A stretch of 64,000 nucleotides of DNA from Polymorphobacter fuscus. Lineage in GTDB: Bacteria; Pseudomonadota; Alphaproteobacteria; Sphingomonadales; Sphingomonadaceae. The notes beneath the pieces were generated by a model. The model was given only the letters and a program-made list of their open reading frames with translations, was not told the origin of the DNA and made no database searches. The stretch spans positions 2,462,001 through 2,526,000 of the forward strand of contig NZ_JAATJI010000001.1 of NCBI RefSeq assembly GCF_011927825.1, given 5' to 3'. Positions 54,584 to 64,000 of the stretch are shown piece after piece (the first letter of the stretch is position 1; the number at the start of each line of letters is the position of its first letter). Both the position numbers and the translations under genes were made by a program.

Positions 54584-55617
54584 GCTGGCGCGTCCGCCCC
54601 GCCACCGGCGCCGACCTGCCGGCGCTGCTCGATCTGGCGCGGCTGACCGGCGGCGGCTTCACCAACCTGCCGGCGGATGCGGACGCGCTGGCGGCGCGGC
54701 TGGCACTGTCCGACGCCAGTTTCGCGCGCGCCGAAGACGCGCCCGATGACGAGCTGTATATCCTCCTTCTCGAACAGACACTGACCGGCCGCATCGGCGG
54801 CTGCGGCATGGTGTTCAGCCGGATCGGTGCCCGCTGGCCCTTCTACAGCTACAAGATCGGCGTGCTCAGCCAGACCTCGGCGCATCTCGGCCGCACCTTC
54901 GCGCTGCCGTTCCTCAACCTCGTCACCGATCACGATGGCGCCAGCGAAGTCGGCGGCCTGTTCCTCCACCCGGACCTGCGCACCGGCGGGCTCGGCAAGC
55001 TGCTGGCACGGTCGCGCTACCTGTTCGTCGCGCAGCATCGGGCGCGCTTCGCCGACACCATGCTGGCGGAGCTGCGCGGCGTGCTCGATGACGACGGCCA
55101 TTCGCCGTTCTGGGACGCGCTGGGCGCCAAGTTCTTCGGCATGAGCTTTCCCGAAGCCGATGCCTTCAACGCCGTCCATGGCAGCCAGTTCATCGCCGAT
55201 CTGATGCCCAAGCACCCGGTCTATACGGCGTTGCTGCCCGATGCGGCGCGCGCGGTGATCGGCCAGCCGCATGCCAGCGGCCGCGGTGCGCTCGCCATGC
55301 TGCAGGCCGAAGGATTTCATTACGACAATTATGTCGACATTTTCGACGGCGGCCCGACGGTGACGGCGCGCACCGACCAGCTGCGCACGGTGCGCGAGTC
55401 GCGCAGCGCCGGTGTCACGCGCCTGTGCACCACCGGCCCGACGCCGCAGGGCAATGCCTTCACCCCGGCGCTGCTCGCCGCCGGCCGGCTGGGCGAATTC
55501 CGCGCCTGGATCGGCCACCGCGCCATCGAAGGCGAAGGCAATGTCGCATTGCCGGCGCGCGAAGCCCTCAGCCTTGGCCTCGGCATCGGAGACGCGGTCC
55601 GCCATGTCGCGATTTGA
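54580..55617 (+). CDS. astA: Arginine N-succinyltransferase
   Basis: AstA transfers succinyl from succinyl-CoA to arginine, the first step of the AST pathway. The 345-residue protein has the tandem GNAT-like layout with WRVRPATGADLPALLDLARL, YSYKIGVLSQTSAHLGRTF, SEVGGLFLHPDLRTGGLGKL (acetyl-CoA-type loop), FADTMLAELRGVLDDDGHSP and FWDALGAKFFGMSFPEAD. ATG 54580 overlaps the M20 stop; astD begins 14 bases before its stop. Confidence 0.95.
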   Translation: MSWRVRPATGADLPALLDLARLTGGGFTNLPADADALAARLALSDASFARAEDAPDDELYILLLEQTLTGRIGGCGMVFSRIGARWPFYSYKIGVLSQTSAHLGRTFALPFLNLVTDHDGASEVGGLFLHPDLRTGGLGKLLARSRYLFVAQHRARFADTMLAELRGVLDDDGHSPFWDALGAKFFGMSFPEADAFNAVHGSQFIADLMPKHPVYTALLPDAARAVIGQPHASGRGALAMLQAEGFHYDNYVDIFDGGPTVTARTDQLRTVRESRSAGVTRLCTTGPTPQGNAFTPALLAAGRLGEFRAWIGHRAIEGEGNVALPAREALSLGLGIGDAVRHVAI

Positions 55618-57010
55618 ATCGACCGATCCCTGCACCGGCGCCGTGCTGTGGCAGGGCGCCGCCGGCGATGTCGCCGCAGCCGTCGCCGCCGCCCGCCAGG
55701 CGCTTCCCGGCTGGGCGACCAGCCGCCTTGCGGACCGCGTCGCCGTCGCCCGCGCCTTCCAGGCCATCGTCACCGCCCGCGCCGACGCCTTTGCCCGGCT
55801 GATCGCCAGCGAAACCGGCAAGCCGCTGTGGGAAACCCGCACCGAGGTCGCCTCGGTCGCCGCCAAGGTCGATATTTCCATCACCGCCCAGGCCGAACGC
55901 GCCGGCATGCGCAGCGGCGAGGTCGGCGGCGTGCGGCAGGTGCTGCGCCACAAGCCGCACGGCGTCCTCGCCGTGCTGGGCCCATATAATTTCCCGGCGC
56001 ATTTGCCCAACGGCCATATCGTCCCGGCGCTGCTGGCCGGCAACACGGTCGTTTTCAAGCCATCGGAACTGACGCCCGCGGTCGCCGATTTCATGGCCGA
56101 TTGCTGGGCGGCGGCCGGCCTGCCCGCCGGCGTGCTCAATATCGTCCAGGGCGGCGGCGACACCGGGCGCGACCTGGCCGCGGCCGATATCGACGGCCTG
56201 TTGTTCACCGGCTCGGCGCATGTCGGTGCCGCGCTGGCGCGCCAGTTCGCCGACACGCCGGGGCGCATCCTGGCGCTGGAAATGGGCGGCAACAATCCGC
56301 TGATCATCTGGGATCTCGCCGACGCTGCGCTCGATGCTGCCGCCGCGCTCATCGTCCAGTCGGCCTATCTCAGCGCCGGGCAACGCTGCACCTGCGCCCG
56401 CCGGCTGATCGTGCGTGATGGCGCGCACGCCCCGCTGCTCGACCGCGTCACCGCGCTGCTCGACCGCATCATCGTCGGTGCGCCGTTCGACGATCCGCAG
56501 CCGTTCATGGGCCCGGTCATCGCCAATCGCGCCGCCGACGGCCTCGTCGCCGGCGCCGACACGCTGGTCGCGCGCGGCGCCCGTACCCTGCGCCCGCTGA
56601 CCCGCCGCGACCCCGGCCTGCCCTTCCTGCTGCCGGCGCTCTACGACGTCACCGGCGTTTCCGGCCTGCCCGATGCGGAGCTGTTCGGCCCCGTCCTGCA
56701 GCTCACCCGCGTCGCGGACTGGGACGCCGCCATCGCCGCTGCCAATGCGACGCGCTTCGGCCTGTCGGCGGGCCTCATCGGCGGCGACGCGGCGCTGTAC
56801 GACCGTTTGTGGACGGCGTCGCGCGCCGGCGTCGTCAACTGGAACCGCCCGACCAATGGCGCTGCTTCCAACGCCCCCTTCGGCGGCATCGGCCTGTCGG
56901 GCAACCACCGCCCCAGCGCCTATTATGCCGCCGACTATGCCGCCTGGCCGGTCGCCAGCCTGGAAGCCGACTCGCCCGACGCGACGATCACCACCGGCCT
57001 CGGCGCATGA
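55604..57010 (+). CDS. astD: Succinylglutamate-semialdehyde dehydrogenase
   Basis: AstD oxidises N-succinylglutamate semialdehyde with NAD. The 468-residue aldehyde dehydrogenase has GVLAVLGPYNFPAHLPNGHI, KPSELTPAVADFM, LFTGSAHVGAALARQF, the catalytic Glu in LALEMGGNNPLIIW and the catalytic Cys in YLSAGQRCTCARRLIV. These sequences match AstD rather than other ALDHs. Its start lies inside the end of astA, and its stop overlaps the astB ATG. Confidence 0.95.
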   Translation: MSRFESTDPCTGAVLWQGAAGDVAAAVAAARQALPGWATSRLADRVAVARAFQAIVTARADAFARLIASETGKPLWETRTEVASVAAKVDISITAQAERAGMRSGEVGGVRQVLRHKPHGVLAVLGPYNFPAHLPNGHIVPALLAGNTVVFKPSELTPAVADFMADCWAAAGLPAGVLNIVQGGGDTGRDLAAADIDGLLFTGSAHVGAALARQFADTPGRILALEMGGNNPLIIWDLADAALDAAAALIVQSAYLSAGQRCTCARRLIVRDGAHAPLLDRVTALLDRIIVGAPFDDPQPFMGPVIANRAADGLVAGADTLVARGARTLRPLTRRDPGLPFLLPALYDVTGVSGLPDAELFGPVLQLTRVADWDAAIAAANATRFGLSAGLIGGDAALYDRLWTASRAGVVNWNRPTNGAASNAPFGGIGLSGNHRPSAYYAADYAAWPVASLEADSPDATITTGLGA

Positions 57011-58266
57011 TCGTCGAAATCAACTTCGACGGCCTCATCGGCCCCACCCACAATTACGCCGCGCTCAGTTTCGGCAACCTCGCCAGCGCATCGAATGCCG
57101 GTGCCGTCTCGCGCCCGCGCGACGCCGCGCTGCAGGGCCTCGCCAAGATGCGCTTCGCCATGTCGCTCGGCTTGACCCAGGGGTTCCTGCTCCCGCTCGA
57201 TCGCCCCGATGCCGGCTGGCTGCGCCAACTCGGCTTTGCCGGCAGCGATGCGCAGGTCTGCGCCGCTGCCCATCGCGCCGATCCGCGGCTGTTCGCCCAG
57301 GCCTGTTCGGCGTCGGCGATGTGGACTGCCAATGCCGGCACCGTCTCGCCCGCCGCCGACACCGCCGATGGCCGCACCCACATCACCACCGCCAACCTGT
57401 CGCGGATGACCCACCGCAGCCTGGAGGCCGCCGCCACGGAGGCGCAGCTGCGCCGGGCCTTCGCCCACCCGGCCTTCGCCGTCCATGCCGCCGTCCCCGC
57501 GACCTTCGGCGACGAAGGTGCCGCCAACCACATGCGCCTCGCCCCCGCGCACGCCGTGACTGGCGTCGAGATCTTCGTCTATGGCGAGGAGGGCGGCACA
57601 TTCCCCGCCCGCCAGAACCGCCGCGCCAGCGAGGCCGTTGCGCGCCGCCACGGCCTGGCGCCCGAGCGCACCATCTTCGCCGCGCAATCGCCCGCCGCCA
57701 TCGATGCCGGCGCTTTCCACAATGATGTCGTCGCCGTCGCCAATGAACATGTGCTGTTCGCCCATGAACAGGCCTTCGCCGACCCCGACCGCCTTCATGC
57801 CGATATCCGCGCCCGGCTGCCCGGCGCGACGATCATCACCGTGCCGGCCAGCGCCGTCAGCCTGGCCGAGGCCATCCGCTCCTATCTGTTCAATTCACAG
57901 CTGGTGACCGTTCCGGACGGCAGCATGGCGCTGATCCTGCCGCAGGAGGCGCACGACTGCACCCCGGTCAAGGCCTGGCTCGACCGTCTCGTCACCGGCG
58001 ACACGCCGATCCGCGCCGTCCACTATGTTCACGTGCGCGAATCGATGCGCAACGGCGGCGGTCCCGCCTGCCTGCGGCTGCGCGTCGTCGCCGACCCGGC
58101 GACGGTCGATCCGCGCTTCCTGCTCGACGACGCCCGCGCCGATCGGCTGGAGGCAGTCATAACGGCGCATTGGCCCGAAGCGATCGGGCCCGATGATCTC
58201 GGCAATCCCGACCTGTGGGCACAGGCCTGGGCGGCGCGGGCGGCCCTGATCGAACTGCAAAACTGA
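57007..58266 (+). CDS. astB: N-succinylarginine dihydrolase
   Basis: AstB hydrolyses N-succinylarginine to N-succinylornithine, CO2 and two ammonia. The 419-residue protein begins EINFDGLIGPTHNYAALSFG and has SASAMWTANAGTVSPAADT, the catalytic His in FHNDVVAVANEHVLFAHEQA, LPQEAHDC and the catalytic Cys near NGGGPACLRLRV. The pathway's transaminase AstC is not seen in the window. A REP-like hairpin follows, between this gene and convergent infB. Confidence 0.96.
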   Translation: MIVEINFDGLIGPTHNYAALSFGNLASASNAGAVSRPRDAALQGLAKMRFAMSLGLTQGFLLPLDRPDAGWLRQLGFAGSDAQVCAAAHRADPRLFAQACSASAMWTANAGTVSPAADTADGRTHITTANLSRMTHRSLEAAATEAQLRRAFAHPAFAVHAAVPATFGDEGAANHMRLAPAHAVTGVEIFVYGEEGGTFPARQNRRASEAVARRHGLAPERTIFAAQSPAAIDAGAFHNDVVAVANEHVLFAHEQAFADPDRLHADIRARLPGATIITVPASAVSLAEAIRSYLFNSQLVTVPDGSMALILPQEAHDCTPVKAWLDRLVTGDTPIRAVHYVHVRESMRNGGGPACLRLRVVADPATVDPRFLLDDARADRLEAVITAHWPEAIGPDDLGNPDLWAQAWAARAALIELQN

Positions 58267-58275
58267 ACCTTCACC

Positions 58276-58332
58276 CCCGCGAAGGCGGGGGCCCATCTCC
58301 AATTCCCGGAAATGGACCCCCGCCTTCGCGGG
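58276..58332. repeat. REP-like palindrome between astB and infB
   Basis: A 16-bp perfect stem, CCCGCGAAGGCGGGGG (58276-58291) pairing with CCCCCGCCTTCGCGGG (58317-58332), extends inward imperfectly through CCAT/ATGG. It ends in GAGTGACGA. It lies between convergent genes and likely ends transcription of both. The CCCGCGAAGGCGGG core is typical of dispersed repeats in sphingomonads and relatives. Confidence 0.8.
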
Positions 58333-58349
58333 AGTGACGAACAACCCTG

Positions 58350-61148
58350 CTAAAGCGTCCGTTCGCGGCTTTCGACTTCGAACGTCTCGATCACGTCACC
58401 GGCGCGCACGTCCGACGAATCGGCGAGGGTGATACCGCATTCGAAGCCCGACTTGACCTCGGCGACATCCTCCTTGAAGCGCCGCAGCGTCGCGATCGAG
58501 CCATTGTAGATGATGACATCGTCGCGCATGACACGCGCCCGCAGCGCCTTCTTGATGAAGCCTTCGGTGACGCGGATACCTGCCGCCTTGCCGGTCTTGC
58601 CGGCCTGGAAGACATCGAGAACCAGCGCCCGCCCGACGACATTTTCGAGCAGTTCGGGGCCCAGCTGCCCGGCCATCGCCGCTTTCACTTCGTCGATCAA
58701 ATCGTAGATGACGTCGTAATATTTCAGCGCCACGCCGTCGCGCTGGGCGATTTCGCGCGCCTTGGCATTGGCACGGACGTTGAAGCCGATGATCGGTGCA
58801 CCGCTGGCCTTGGCCAGCGTCACATCGGATTCGGTGATGCCGCCGACCGACGACAACAGCACCTTGGCCTTGATGAGATCGGTCGAAATCTTGTTGACCG
58901 CCCCGGCAATGGCTTCCGCCGACCCCTGGGTGTCCGCCTTGATGACCAGCGGGTAAGTCTGCGCCTTCGCAGCACGCAGGACGGAGAACATCGTTTCGAG
59001 GTTCGCCGGCTCCTGCTCGATGCGCTTGGCGTTGATGACGCCGGCACGATATTCGGCGACTTCGCGGGCACGTGCCTCGTTTTCAACCACGGTCACCGGA
59101 TCGCCGGCCAGCGGCACGCCGGTCAGGCCGAGGACTTCGACGGGTGTCGACGGCAGCGCCGTCTTCACCGTCTTGCCCTGGTCGTCGACCAGCGCACGCA
59201 CCTTGCCCCATTCCGACCCCATCACGAAGATGTCGCCGGTCTTGAGCGTGCCGCGCCGCACCAGCACGGTCGCCAACGCGCCCTTGCCCTTGTCGAGCCG
59301 GGCTTCGATGACGGTGCCCTCGGCGGAGCGGTCAGGATTGGCCTTCAGCTCCAGGATTTCGGCCTGCAGCAGGATCTTCTCGATCAGCTCGTCGAGGCCG
59401 GTCTTGGCCGTCGCCGACACTTCGACATCCTGGACTTCGCCGCCCATCGATTCGACCTGCACGTCATATTGCAGCAGCGCCTGGCGGATCTTTTCGGCAT
59501 TGGCGCCGGCCTTGTCCATCTTGTTGATGGCGACGATCATCGGCACGCCGGCGGCCTTGGTGTGCTGGATCGCCTCGATGGTCTGCGGCATGATGCCGTC
59601 ATCCCACGCCACGACCAGCACGACGATGTCGGTGATCGACGCACCGCGCGACCGCATCGCCGTGAAGGCTTCATGGCCCGGCGTGTCGAGGAAGGTGATC
59701 TTGTTCTTCGACTTGGTGGTGATCTGATAGGCGCCGATATGCTGGGTAATGCCACCCGCTTCGCCGCGCACGACATTGGTGCCGCGCAAGGCATCGAGCA
59801 GCGACGTCTTGCCATGGTCGACATGGCCCATGATGGTGACAACCGGCGGGCGCTCGACCAGATGATCGTCGACATCCGCTGCGCCGACCATGCCGATTTC
59901 GACATCGGATTCCGACACGCGGACGATGTTGTGGCCGAATTCGGTCAGCACCAGCTCGGCCGTGTCCTGGTCGATCTCGTCGACGGCGGCCGATGGCACG
60001 CCCATGCGGGCGAGCAGGCGGACAACGTTCGACGTGCGCTCGGCCATGCGGTTGGCGAGTTCGGACACGGTGATGCGGTCGGGCACCGTCACGTCGCGGA
60101 CCTGCTTGGCCTGCGAGCCGAGGCGGCCACGCTCCTTCTCGCGCGCCCGGCGCAGCGCCGCGAGGCTCCGCGTGCGGGTGCTGTCATCCGAATCGAGCGC
60201 GCGGGTGACGGTCAGCTTGCCCGACTGGCGACGGTCGTCGCCCAGCCGCAGCCGCGCCGGCTTGGCGGCAAGGTCGGGCTTGCGGCCGGGCAGTGCCCGA
60301 ACCCGCAGCCGCTCTTCCTCCTCGTCGAGTTCGACGAGCGTCATCGGTGTTTCGGTCGCAACCGGATCGGGCCGGGTGGCGAGTTCTTCCTGCGCCAGGC
60401 GCTTTTCTTCCAGGCGCTGGCGCTCGGCCTCGGCGGCTTCGGCCTTGGCGGCTTCCTCGCGGATGCGCGCTTCCTCGGCGGCGCGCAGCCGGTCTTCCTC
60501 GGCCTGGCGCAGCAGCAGCGCCTGGCGCTCCTGCCGTGTCATCAGATCGGCCTGCACCGGGCGGCGCGGCTCGGGCGCGCGCTGGGCGGGACGGGCAGCG
60601 CCCGGGCGCGCCGCGGCCGGCGCCGGACGCGCGGGGGAAGGGGCAGGGGCCGGCGTGGGCGTTGCAACCGCCGCCGGCGCGGGCGCCGGGGCTTCGACCT
60701 TGGGCTCCGGCGGCTTCGGCGCCGGGGCGCGCTCCACCGGGCGGAACATCACCGGCGGCGGCACGACGCGGGCCGGCTCGGCCGGGGTCGCAGCGACAGG
60801 GGCCGGCGCGGCAGCAGCCGGGGCCGGCGTGGGCGCAGGCGTCGGGGCCGGCGCAGCAGCGACCGGTGCGGGCTCGGGCGCCTTGGCAACCGGCGCGGGG
60901 GTTGGCGCAGGAGCCGGTGCAGGGGTCGGTGCCGGCGCGGCAACAGGCGCCGCAACCGGCGGGGCCGGCGGCGTTTCGACCGGTGCCGGATCGCCCGGGC
61001 GGTGCAGCACGCGCGCACGCTTCACTTCCACGACGACCTGCTTGGTGCGGCCATGGCTGAAGCTCTGCTTGACCTTGCCGACTTCGACCGCCTTGTTGAG
61101 GCCGAGGGGGGCACGCATGCCGAGTTTGGGTTTGTTGTCGTCGCTCAT
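58350..61148 (-). CDS. infB: Translation initiation factor IF-2
   Basis: IF-2 is the GTPase that places fMet-tRNA on the 30S subunit. The 932-residue protein has an N-terminal IF2 domain ([17 protein letters not shown]), a long Ala/Pro low-complexity linker (about residues 75-220), a charged helix ([20 protein letters not shown]), the IF2_N repeat ([20 protein letters not shown]), and the G domain near residue 435 with G1 [17 protein letters not shown]3 [11 protein letters not shown] and G4 INKMDKAG. Domains II-IV follow to RTL. ATG 61148 is used; the frame reaches 61208 without family sequence. It is the last of rimP-nusA-ylxR-infB here; rbfA does not follow. Confidence 0.97.
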   Translation of the reverse strand: MSDDNKPKLGMRAPLGLNKAVEVGKVKQSFSHGRTKQVVVEVKRARVLHRPGDPAPVETPPAPPVAAPVAAPAPTPAPAPAPTPAPVAKAPEPAPVAAAPAPTPAPTPAPAAAAPAPVAATPAEPARVVPPPVMFRPVERAPAPKPPEPKVEAPAPAPAAVATPTPAPAPSPARPAPAAARPGAARPAQRAPEPRRPVQADLMTRQERQALLLRQAEEDRLRAAEEARIREEAAKAEAAEAERQRLEEKRLAQEELATRPDPVATETPMTLVELDEEEERLRVRALPGRKPDLAAKPARLRLGDDRRQSGKLTVTRALDSDDSTRTRSLAALRRAREKERGRLGSQAKQVRDVTVPDRITVSELANRMAERTSNVVRLLARMGVPSAAVDEIDQDTAELVLTEFGHNIVRVSESDVEIGMVGAADVDDHLVERPPVVTIMGHVDHGKTSLLDALRGTNVVRGEAGGITQHIGAYQITTKSKNKITFLDTPGHEAFTAMRSRGASITDIVVLVVAWDDGIMPQTIEAIQHTKAAGVPMIVAINKMDKAGANAEKIRQALLQYDVQVESMGGEVQDVEVSATAKTGLDELIEKILLQAEILELKANPDRSAEGTVIEARLDKGKGALATVLVRRGTLKTGDIFVMGSEWGKVRALVDDQGKTVKTALPSTPVEVLGLTGVPLAGDPVTVVENEARAREVAEYRAGVINAKRIEQEPANLETMFSVLRAAKAQTYPLVIKADTQGSAEAIAGAVNKISTDLIKAKVLLSSVGGITESDVTLAKASGAPIIGFNVRANAKAREIAQRDGVALKYYDVIYDLIDEVKAAMAGQLGPELLENVVGRALVLDVFQAGKTGKAAGIRVTEGFIKKALRARVMRDDVIIYNGSIATLRRFKEDVAEVKSGFECGITLADSSDVRAGDVIETFEVESRERTL

Positions 61149-61158
61149 TCTGTCGCGC

Positions 61159-61917
61159 CTAATGCCTTTCACCGGCAACATCGGCAACTGCCGAGTTAAC
61201 CGCGTCACTCTCGTCGTCGTTTCTGTCGGTCCCGCCGCCGGAGACCATCGGCGAACCGTTGAAGGCCGCCCAGCGTTCCAGCGTCTCGATCACCCGCGCC
61301 GCGCTGGCACTGTCACCGATCGCCGCATGTACTACATTTTCGCGGCCAAGGGCCATCGACAATTGCTCGCGCCCCACCGGCAGCACGATCGAAACCGTGT
61401 CGGGAGAGGCGCCGCGCCGCCGCGCTTCCAGCTTGCTCATGCCGTCGGGCTTGGCGTCCGCCGCGTGCAGCAGCAGCCGCACCTTGCCCTTCAAAATCGC
61501 CTCGCCGACGCGCTCATGTCCCCAGATGAGGTTGCCGGACTTGTTTTCCAACCCCAGCCGGTCGAGCGCGCGGCGTTCCAGCCCGGCGGCGATCTGGTCG
61601 GGCAGGGTGTCGGGCAGTTTCAGGCTGTTCGATTTGAACGCCCGCGCCAGCGCGCCTTTCAGCTTGCCCTTCGCCAGCGCCGCTTCGAGCAACGCGCGAT
61701 CGGCGACGATCCAGGCGCCGCGCCCCGGCAGCTTGGCACCGAGATCGGCCGCCACCTGGCTGTCGGGGCCGACGGCAAGCCGGATCAGCGCCGCACGGGC
61801 CCCGTGGGCGCCCGTCAGGATGCAGCGGCGCTCGGGCAGAGCGGTGCCATCGGCGCCCGTGTCGGGCGCGGCATCCGCGACTGTGATGTCGGACGTCAGA
61901 TGTTCATCGTGTTCCAT
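61159..61917 (-). CDS. ylxR: YlxR (DUF448) RNA-binding protein fused to an L7Ae-like domain
   Basis: The 252-residue protein joins a YlxR domain (about 25-110: RRCILTGAHGARAALIRLAV, GRGAWIVADRALLEAAL) with an L7Ae/L30e-like domain (about 140-225: ENKSGNLIWGHERVGEAILK, VRLLLHAADAKPDGMSKLEA, VGREQLSMALGRENVVHAAI). Both parts suggest RNA binding in ribosome or transcription control. The position between nusA and infB is conserved. ATG 61917 is chosen; it overlaps the nusA end by 14 bases. The frame start at 61956 is an alternative. Confidence 0.9.
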   Translation of the reverse strand: MEHDEHLTSDITVADAAPDTGADGTALPERRCILTGAHGARAALIRLAVGPDSQVAADLGAKLPGRGAWIVADRALLEAALAKGKLKGALARAFKSNSLKLPDTLPDQIAAGLERRALDRLGLENKSGNLIWGHERVGEAILKGKVRLLLHAADAKPDGMSKLEARRRGASPDTVSIVLPVGREQLSMALGRENVVHAAIGDSASAARVIETLERWAAFNGSPMVSGGGTDRNDDESDAVNSAVADVAGERH

Positions 61918-63466
61918 CCGCGGGTGCGTCCTCCGCGGCAGGGGCTTCTTCGTCAACGAACCAATGCGCGCGCGCCGCCATGATGATGCGGTTGCCGTCG
62001 TCGTCGGACAGGCCGAAGTCCTTCAGCACGCCGCTGCCCTTCGACACCAGTTCGTCGGTGGCAAGGTCGCCCAGGTCGTCGAGCGTCTTGATGCCCTTCT
62101 TGCCGAGCGCCACCAGCATGGCTTCGGTCAGCCCCTCGATCGCGGCGACATCGTCCTCGACGCCCAGTGCAACGCGTTCCTCGCGGGCAGCGGCCTCGCG
62201 GCGTTCCAGTGCCTCGATGGCGCGCTTCTGCAATTCGCCGCCCAGGTCCTCGTCAAAGCCTTCGATGCCGGCGATTTCGGACAGGTCGACATAGGCGACC
62301 TCCTCCAGCTCCGAAAAGCCTTCGGCGACCAGCAACTGCGCCAGCGTCTCGTCGACATCGAGCTCGCTTTCGAACATCGCCGACTTCTCGGTGAATTCCT
62401 TCTGGCGGCGCTCCGATTCGTCCGCCTCGGTCATGATGTCGATCTGGCGGCCGGTCAGCTGCGAGGCGAGCCGGACATTCTGGCCGCGGCGGCCGATGGC
62501 CAGCGAAAGCTGGTCGTCGGGCACCACCACATCGATGCGATTGTCTTCCTCGTCCATCACCACCTTGGCGACTTCGGCGGGCTGCAGCGCGTTGACGACG
62601 AACGTTGCGACATCGGGCGACCAGGGGATGATGTCGATCTTTTCGCCCTGCAGTTCCTGCACCACCGCCTGGACGCGGCTGCCCTTCATGCCGACGCAGG
62701 CGCCGACCGGGTCGATGCTCGAATCGCGGCTGATGACGCCGATCTTGGCGCGGCTGCCGGGGTCGCGGGCAACGGCCTTGATCTCGATGATGCCGTCATA
62801 GATTTCCGGCACTTCCTGCGCAAACAGCTTTTTCATGAAGTCGCCGGCGGAGCGCGACAGGAAAATCTGCGGCCCGCGCGGCTCGCGGCGGACGCTGGCG
62901 ATCAGTGCGCGCACCCGGTCACCGGGCTTGAGCACTTCGCGCGGGATCTGCTGGTCGCGGCGGATGACGCCCTCGGCCTTGCCCAGATCGACAACAACAT
63001 GGCCGAACTCGGCGCGCTTGACGAGGCCGGTGATGATCTCGCCGGCGCGGTCCTTGAACTCGTCAAACTGGCGGTCGCGCTCGGCATCGCGGACCTTCTG
63101 GACGATGACCTGCTTGGCGGCCTGCGCGGCGATGCGGCCGAATTCGACCGGCGGCAGCGGATCGACGATGAAATCGCCGAGCTTGGCCGACTTGTCCTTC
63201 TTCACCGCGTCCTTCAGCGACACCTGCTTGAAGAAATCCTCGGGCTCCTCGACGACTTCGAGGACGCGCCACAGCCGGGTTTCACCGCCCTTGGGGTCGA
63301 TCTTGGCGCGAATGTCGTTCTCGGCACCATAGCGCGCGCGGGCGGCGCGCTGGATGGCGTCTTCCATCGCCTCGATGACGATGGTCCGGTCGATCGACTT
63401 CTCGCGCGCCACGGCATCGGCGATGGCGATCAGTTCGGCCCGGTTGGCGGTGACGGCAGTGGCCAT
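61904..63466 (-). CDS. nusA: Transcription termination/antitermination protein NusA
   Basis: NusA binds RNA polymerase and modulates pausing and termination. The 520-residue protein has the N-terminal domain ([20 protein letters not shown]), an S1 domain (about 130-200), KH1 and KH2 ([40 protein letters not shown]) and a C-terminal acidic part with helix-hairpin-helix repeats ([20 protein letters not shown]). ATG 63466 is used rather than the frame start at 63517. It starts a few bases after the rimP stop. Confidence 0.96.
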   Translation of the reverse strand: MATAVTANRAELIAIADAVAREKSIDRTIVIEAMEDAIQRAARARYGAENDIRAKIDPKGGETRLWRVLEVVEEPEDFFKQVSLKDAVKKDKSAKLGDFIVDPLPPVEFGRIAAQAAKQVIVQKVRDAERDRQFDEFKDRAGEIITGLVKRAEFGHVVVDLGKAEGVIRRDQQIPREVLKPGDRVRALIASVRREPRGPQIFLSRSAGDFMKKLFAQEVPEIYDGIIEIKAVARDPGSRAKIGVISRDSSIDPVGACVGMKGSRVQAVVQELQGEKIDIIPWSPDVATFVVNALQPAEVAKVVMDEEDNRIDVVVPDDQLSLAIGRRGQNVRLASQLTGRQIDIMTEADESERRQKEFTEKSAMFESELDVDETLAQLLVAEGFSELEEVAYVDLSEIAGIEGFDEDLGGELQKRAIEALERREAAAREERVALGVEDDVAAIEGLTEAMLVALGKKGIKTLDDLGDLATDELVSKGSGVLKDFGLSDDDGNRIIMAARAHWFVDEEAPAAEDAPADGTR

Positions 63467-63470
63467 GGTC

Positions 63471-64000
63471 TCAGTCCTCGGTGGAATCATTGTCGTTGGC
63501 GGAATCGCCTTCGACATCGCTGTCGATGTCGGGCAATTCGATCGTCTCGTCGGCGTCGCTGGCGTCCAGTGGCCGCGTCGCCTTCAACAGCGCCGGCGTC
63601 AGCACCAGCTTGGCCGCGGTGATCGCCGCCAGTGGCAGCACGATATCGCCGACACTCTTGATGGTCAGCGTCACCCTATCATCATTTCGTGCGCCGATCA
63701 CCCCATGCGCGCGCGCCCGGCCATCGACCGGCGGGTCGATCTTGACCCGCACTTCATGCCCGGCCCAGCGGTCCCAGTCGGCGGTGCGCGTCAGCGGCCG
63801 GTCGATCCCGGGCGACGAAACTTCGAGCGCATATTCGCTGTCGATGGGGTCGGCTTCCTCCAGCGGCAGGTCGAGCGCCCGGCTGATCTCGGCGCACTGG
63901 CCCAGCGTCAGCTGGCCGGTGTCGCGGTCTTCCGCCATCACCTGCAGCGTCATGTCGCCGGGCTTGCCGGTCAGCTGGATGCGGACCAGGTCATAGCCGA
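63471..64000 (-). CDS. rimP: Ribosome maturation factor RimP (cut by window edge)
   Basis: RimP aids 30S maturation. The visible C-terminal part reads GYDLVRIQLTGKPGDMTLQV across the edge, then AEISRALDLPLEEADPIDSE, YALEVSSPGIDRPLTRTADW and a C-terminal SH3-like domain (HEVRVKIDPPVDGRARAHGV), ending in an acidic tail (DSDVEGDSANDNDSTED). The N-terminus lies beyond 64000; an ATG at 63953 is internal, not the start. It heads the nusA-infB operon. Confidence 0.95.
   Translation of the reverse strand, partial: GYDLVRIQLTGKPGDMTLQVMAEDRDTGQLTLGQCAEISRALDLPLEEADPIDSEYALEVSSPGIDRPLTRTADWDRWAGHEVRVKIDPPVDGRARAHGVIGARNDDRVTLTIKSVGDIVLPLAAITAAKLVLTPALLKATRPLDASDADETIELPDIDSDVEGDSANDNDSTED

Noticed and set aside
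60600..61020. Ala/Pro-rich repeats as a separate repeat element
   Set aside because: They encode the low-complexity linker of IF-2, common in this protein, and are not a mobile repeat.
1..64000. tRNA, rRNA, CRISPR, phage or insertion-sequence elements
   Set aside because: Intergenic gaps are short. None showed cloverleaf-like sequence, regularly spaced non-coding repeats or transposase/integrase coding.

Overview
This 64 kb window is GC-rich chromosomal DNA from an alphaproteobacterium, most likely of the order Sphingomonadales. Support comes from the gene orders rpmH-rnpA-yidD-yidC-yihA, tsaE-amgK-murU-addB-addA-trxA and rimP-nusA-ylxR-infB, from the TonB-dependent receptor, from the RibB protein with a degenerate RibA-like domain, and from dense translational coupling (ATGA, GTGA and TTGA overlaps almost everywhere). 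I see no phage, insertion sequence, rRNA, tRNA or CRISPR array. Fifty-four genes are supported; the first and last run off the window edges.

Layout. 1-3.6 kb: a truncated prolyl oligopeptidase, a MscS channel and ahcY behind a perfect 18-bp palindrome. 3.6-13.3 kb: a VapBC toxin-antitoxin pair fused by overlapping codons to tsaE, amgK, murU, addB, addA and trxA (tRNA t6A modification, cell-wall recycling, double-strand-break repair, redox). 13.4-18.8 kb: a GST with an extra C-terminal domain, a large TonB-dependent receptor and argJ. 19-29.5 kb: the rpmH/rnpA/yidD/yidC/yihA block, a second GST, M28 peptidase, dapE, an aminotransferase, a SWIB-domain protein, dprA and plsY. 29.5-39.7 kb: nadE, a flippase-like membrane protein, an outer-membrane protein, a Tat-exported CoA-transferase-like protein coupled to an OprB-like porin and an aspartyl-protease-like protein, then gltX. 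39.6-43.1 kb: ribD-ribE-ribBX-ribH. 43.2-48.7 kb: a trimeric autotransporter adhesin followed by two DUF2827-type glycosyltransferase-like proteins and a small exported protein. 48.7-53.1 kb: MarR regulator, hppD, hmgA (tyrosine catabolism) and an amino-acid permease. 53.3-58.3 kb: arginine succinyltransferase pathway with an M20 hydrolase. 58.3-64 kb: infB, ylxR, nusA, rimP on the minus strand.

Two loci stand out. First, the adhesin has a Ser/Thr/Asn-rich heptad-repeat stalk with about two dozen N-X-S/T sequons placed before the head, and it is followed by two paralogous glycosyltransferase-like genes: a candidate adhesin-glycosylation system. Second, the riboflavin gene ribBX carries an N-terminal helix-turn-helix domain, and immediately upstream lies a perfect 14-bp inverted repeat made of two near-palindromic half sites: a candidate enzyme-repressor that autoregulates. 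Other regulatory palindromes lie in front of ahcY, hppD and the ast genes. All functions are inferred by reading the sequence; no database search was run.
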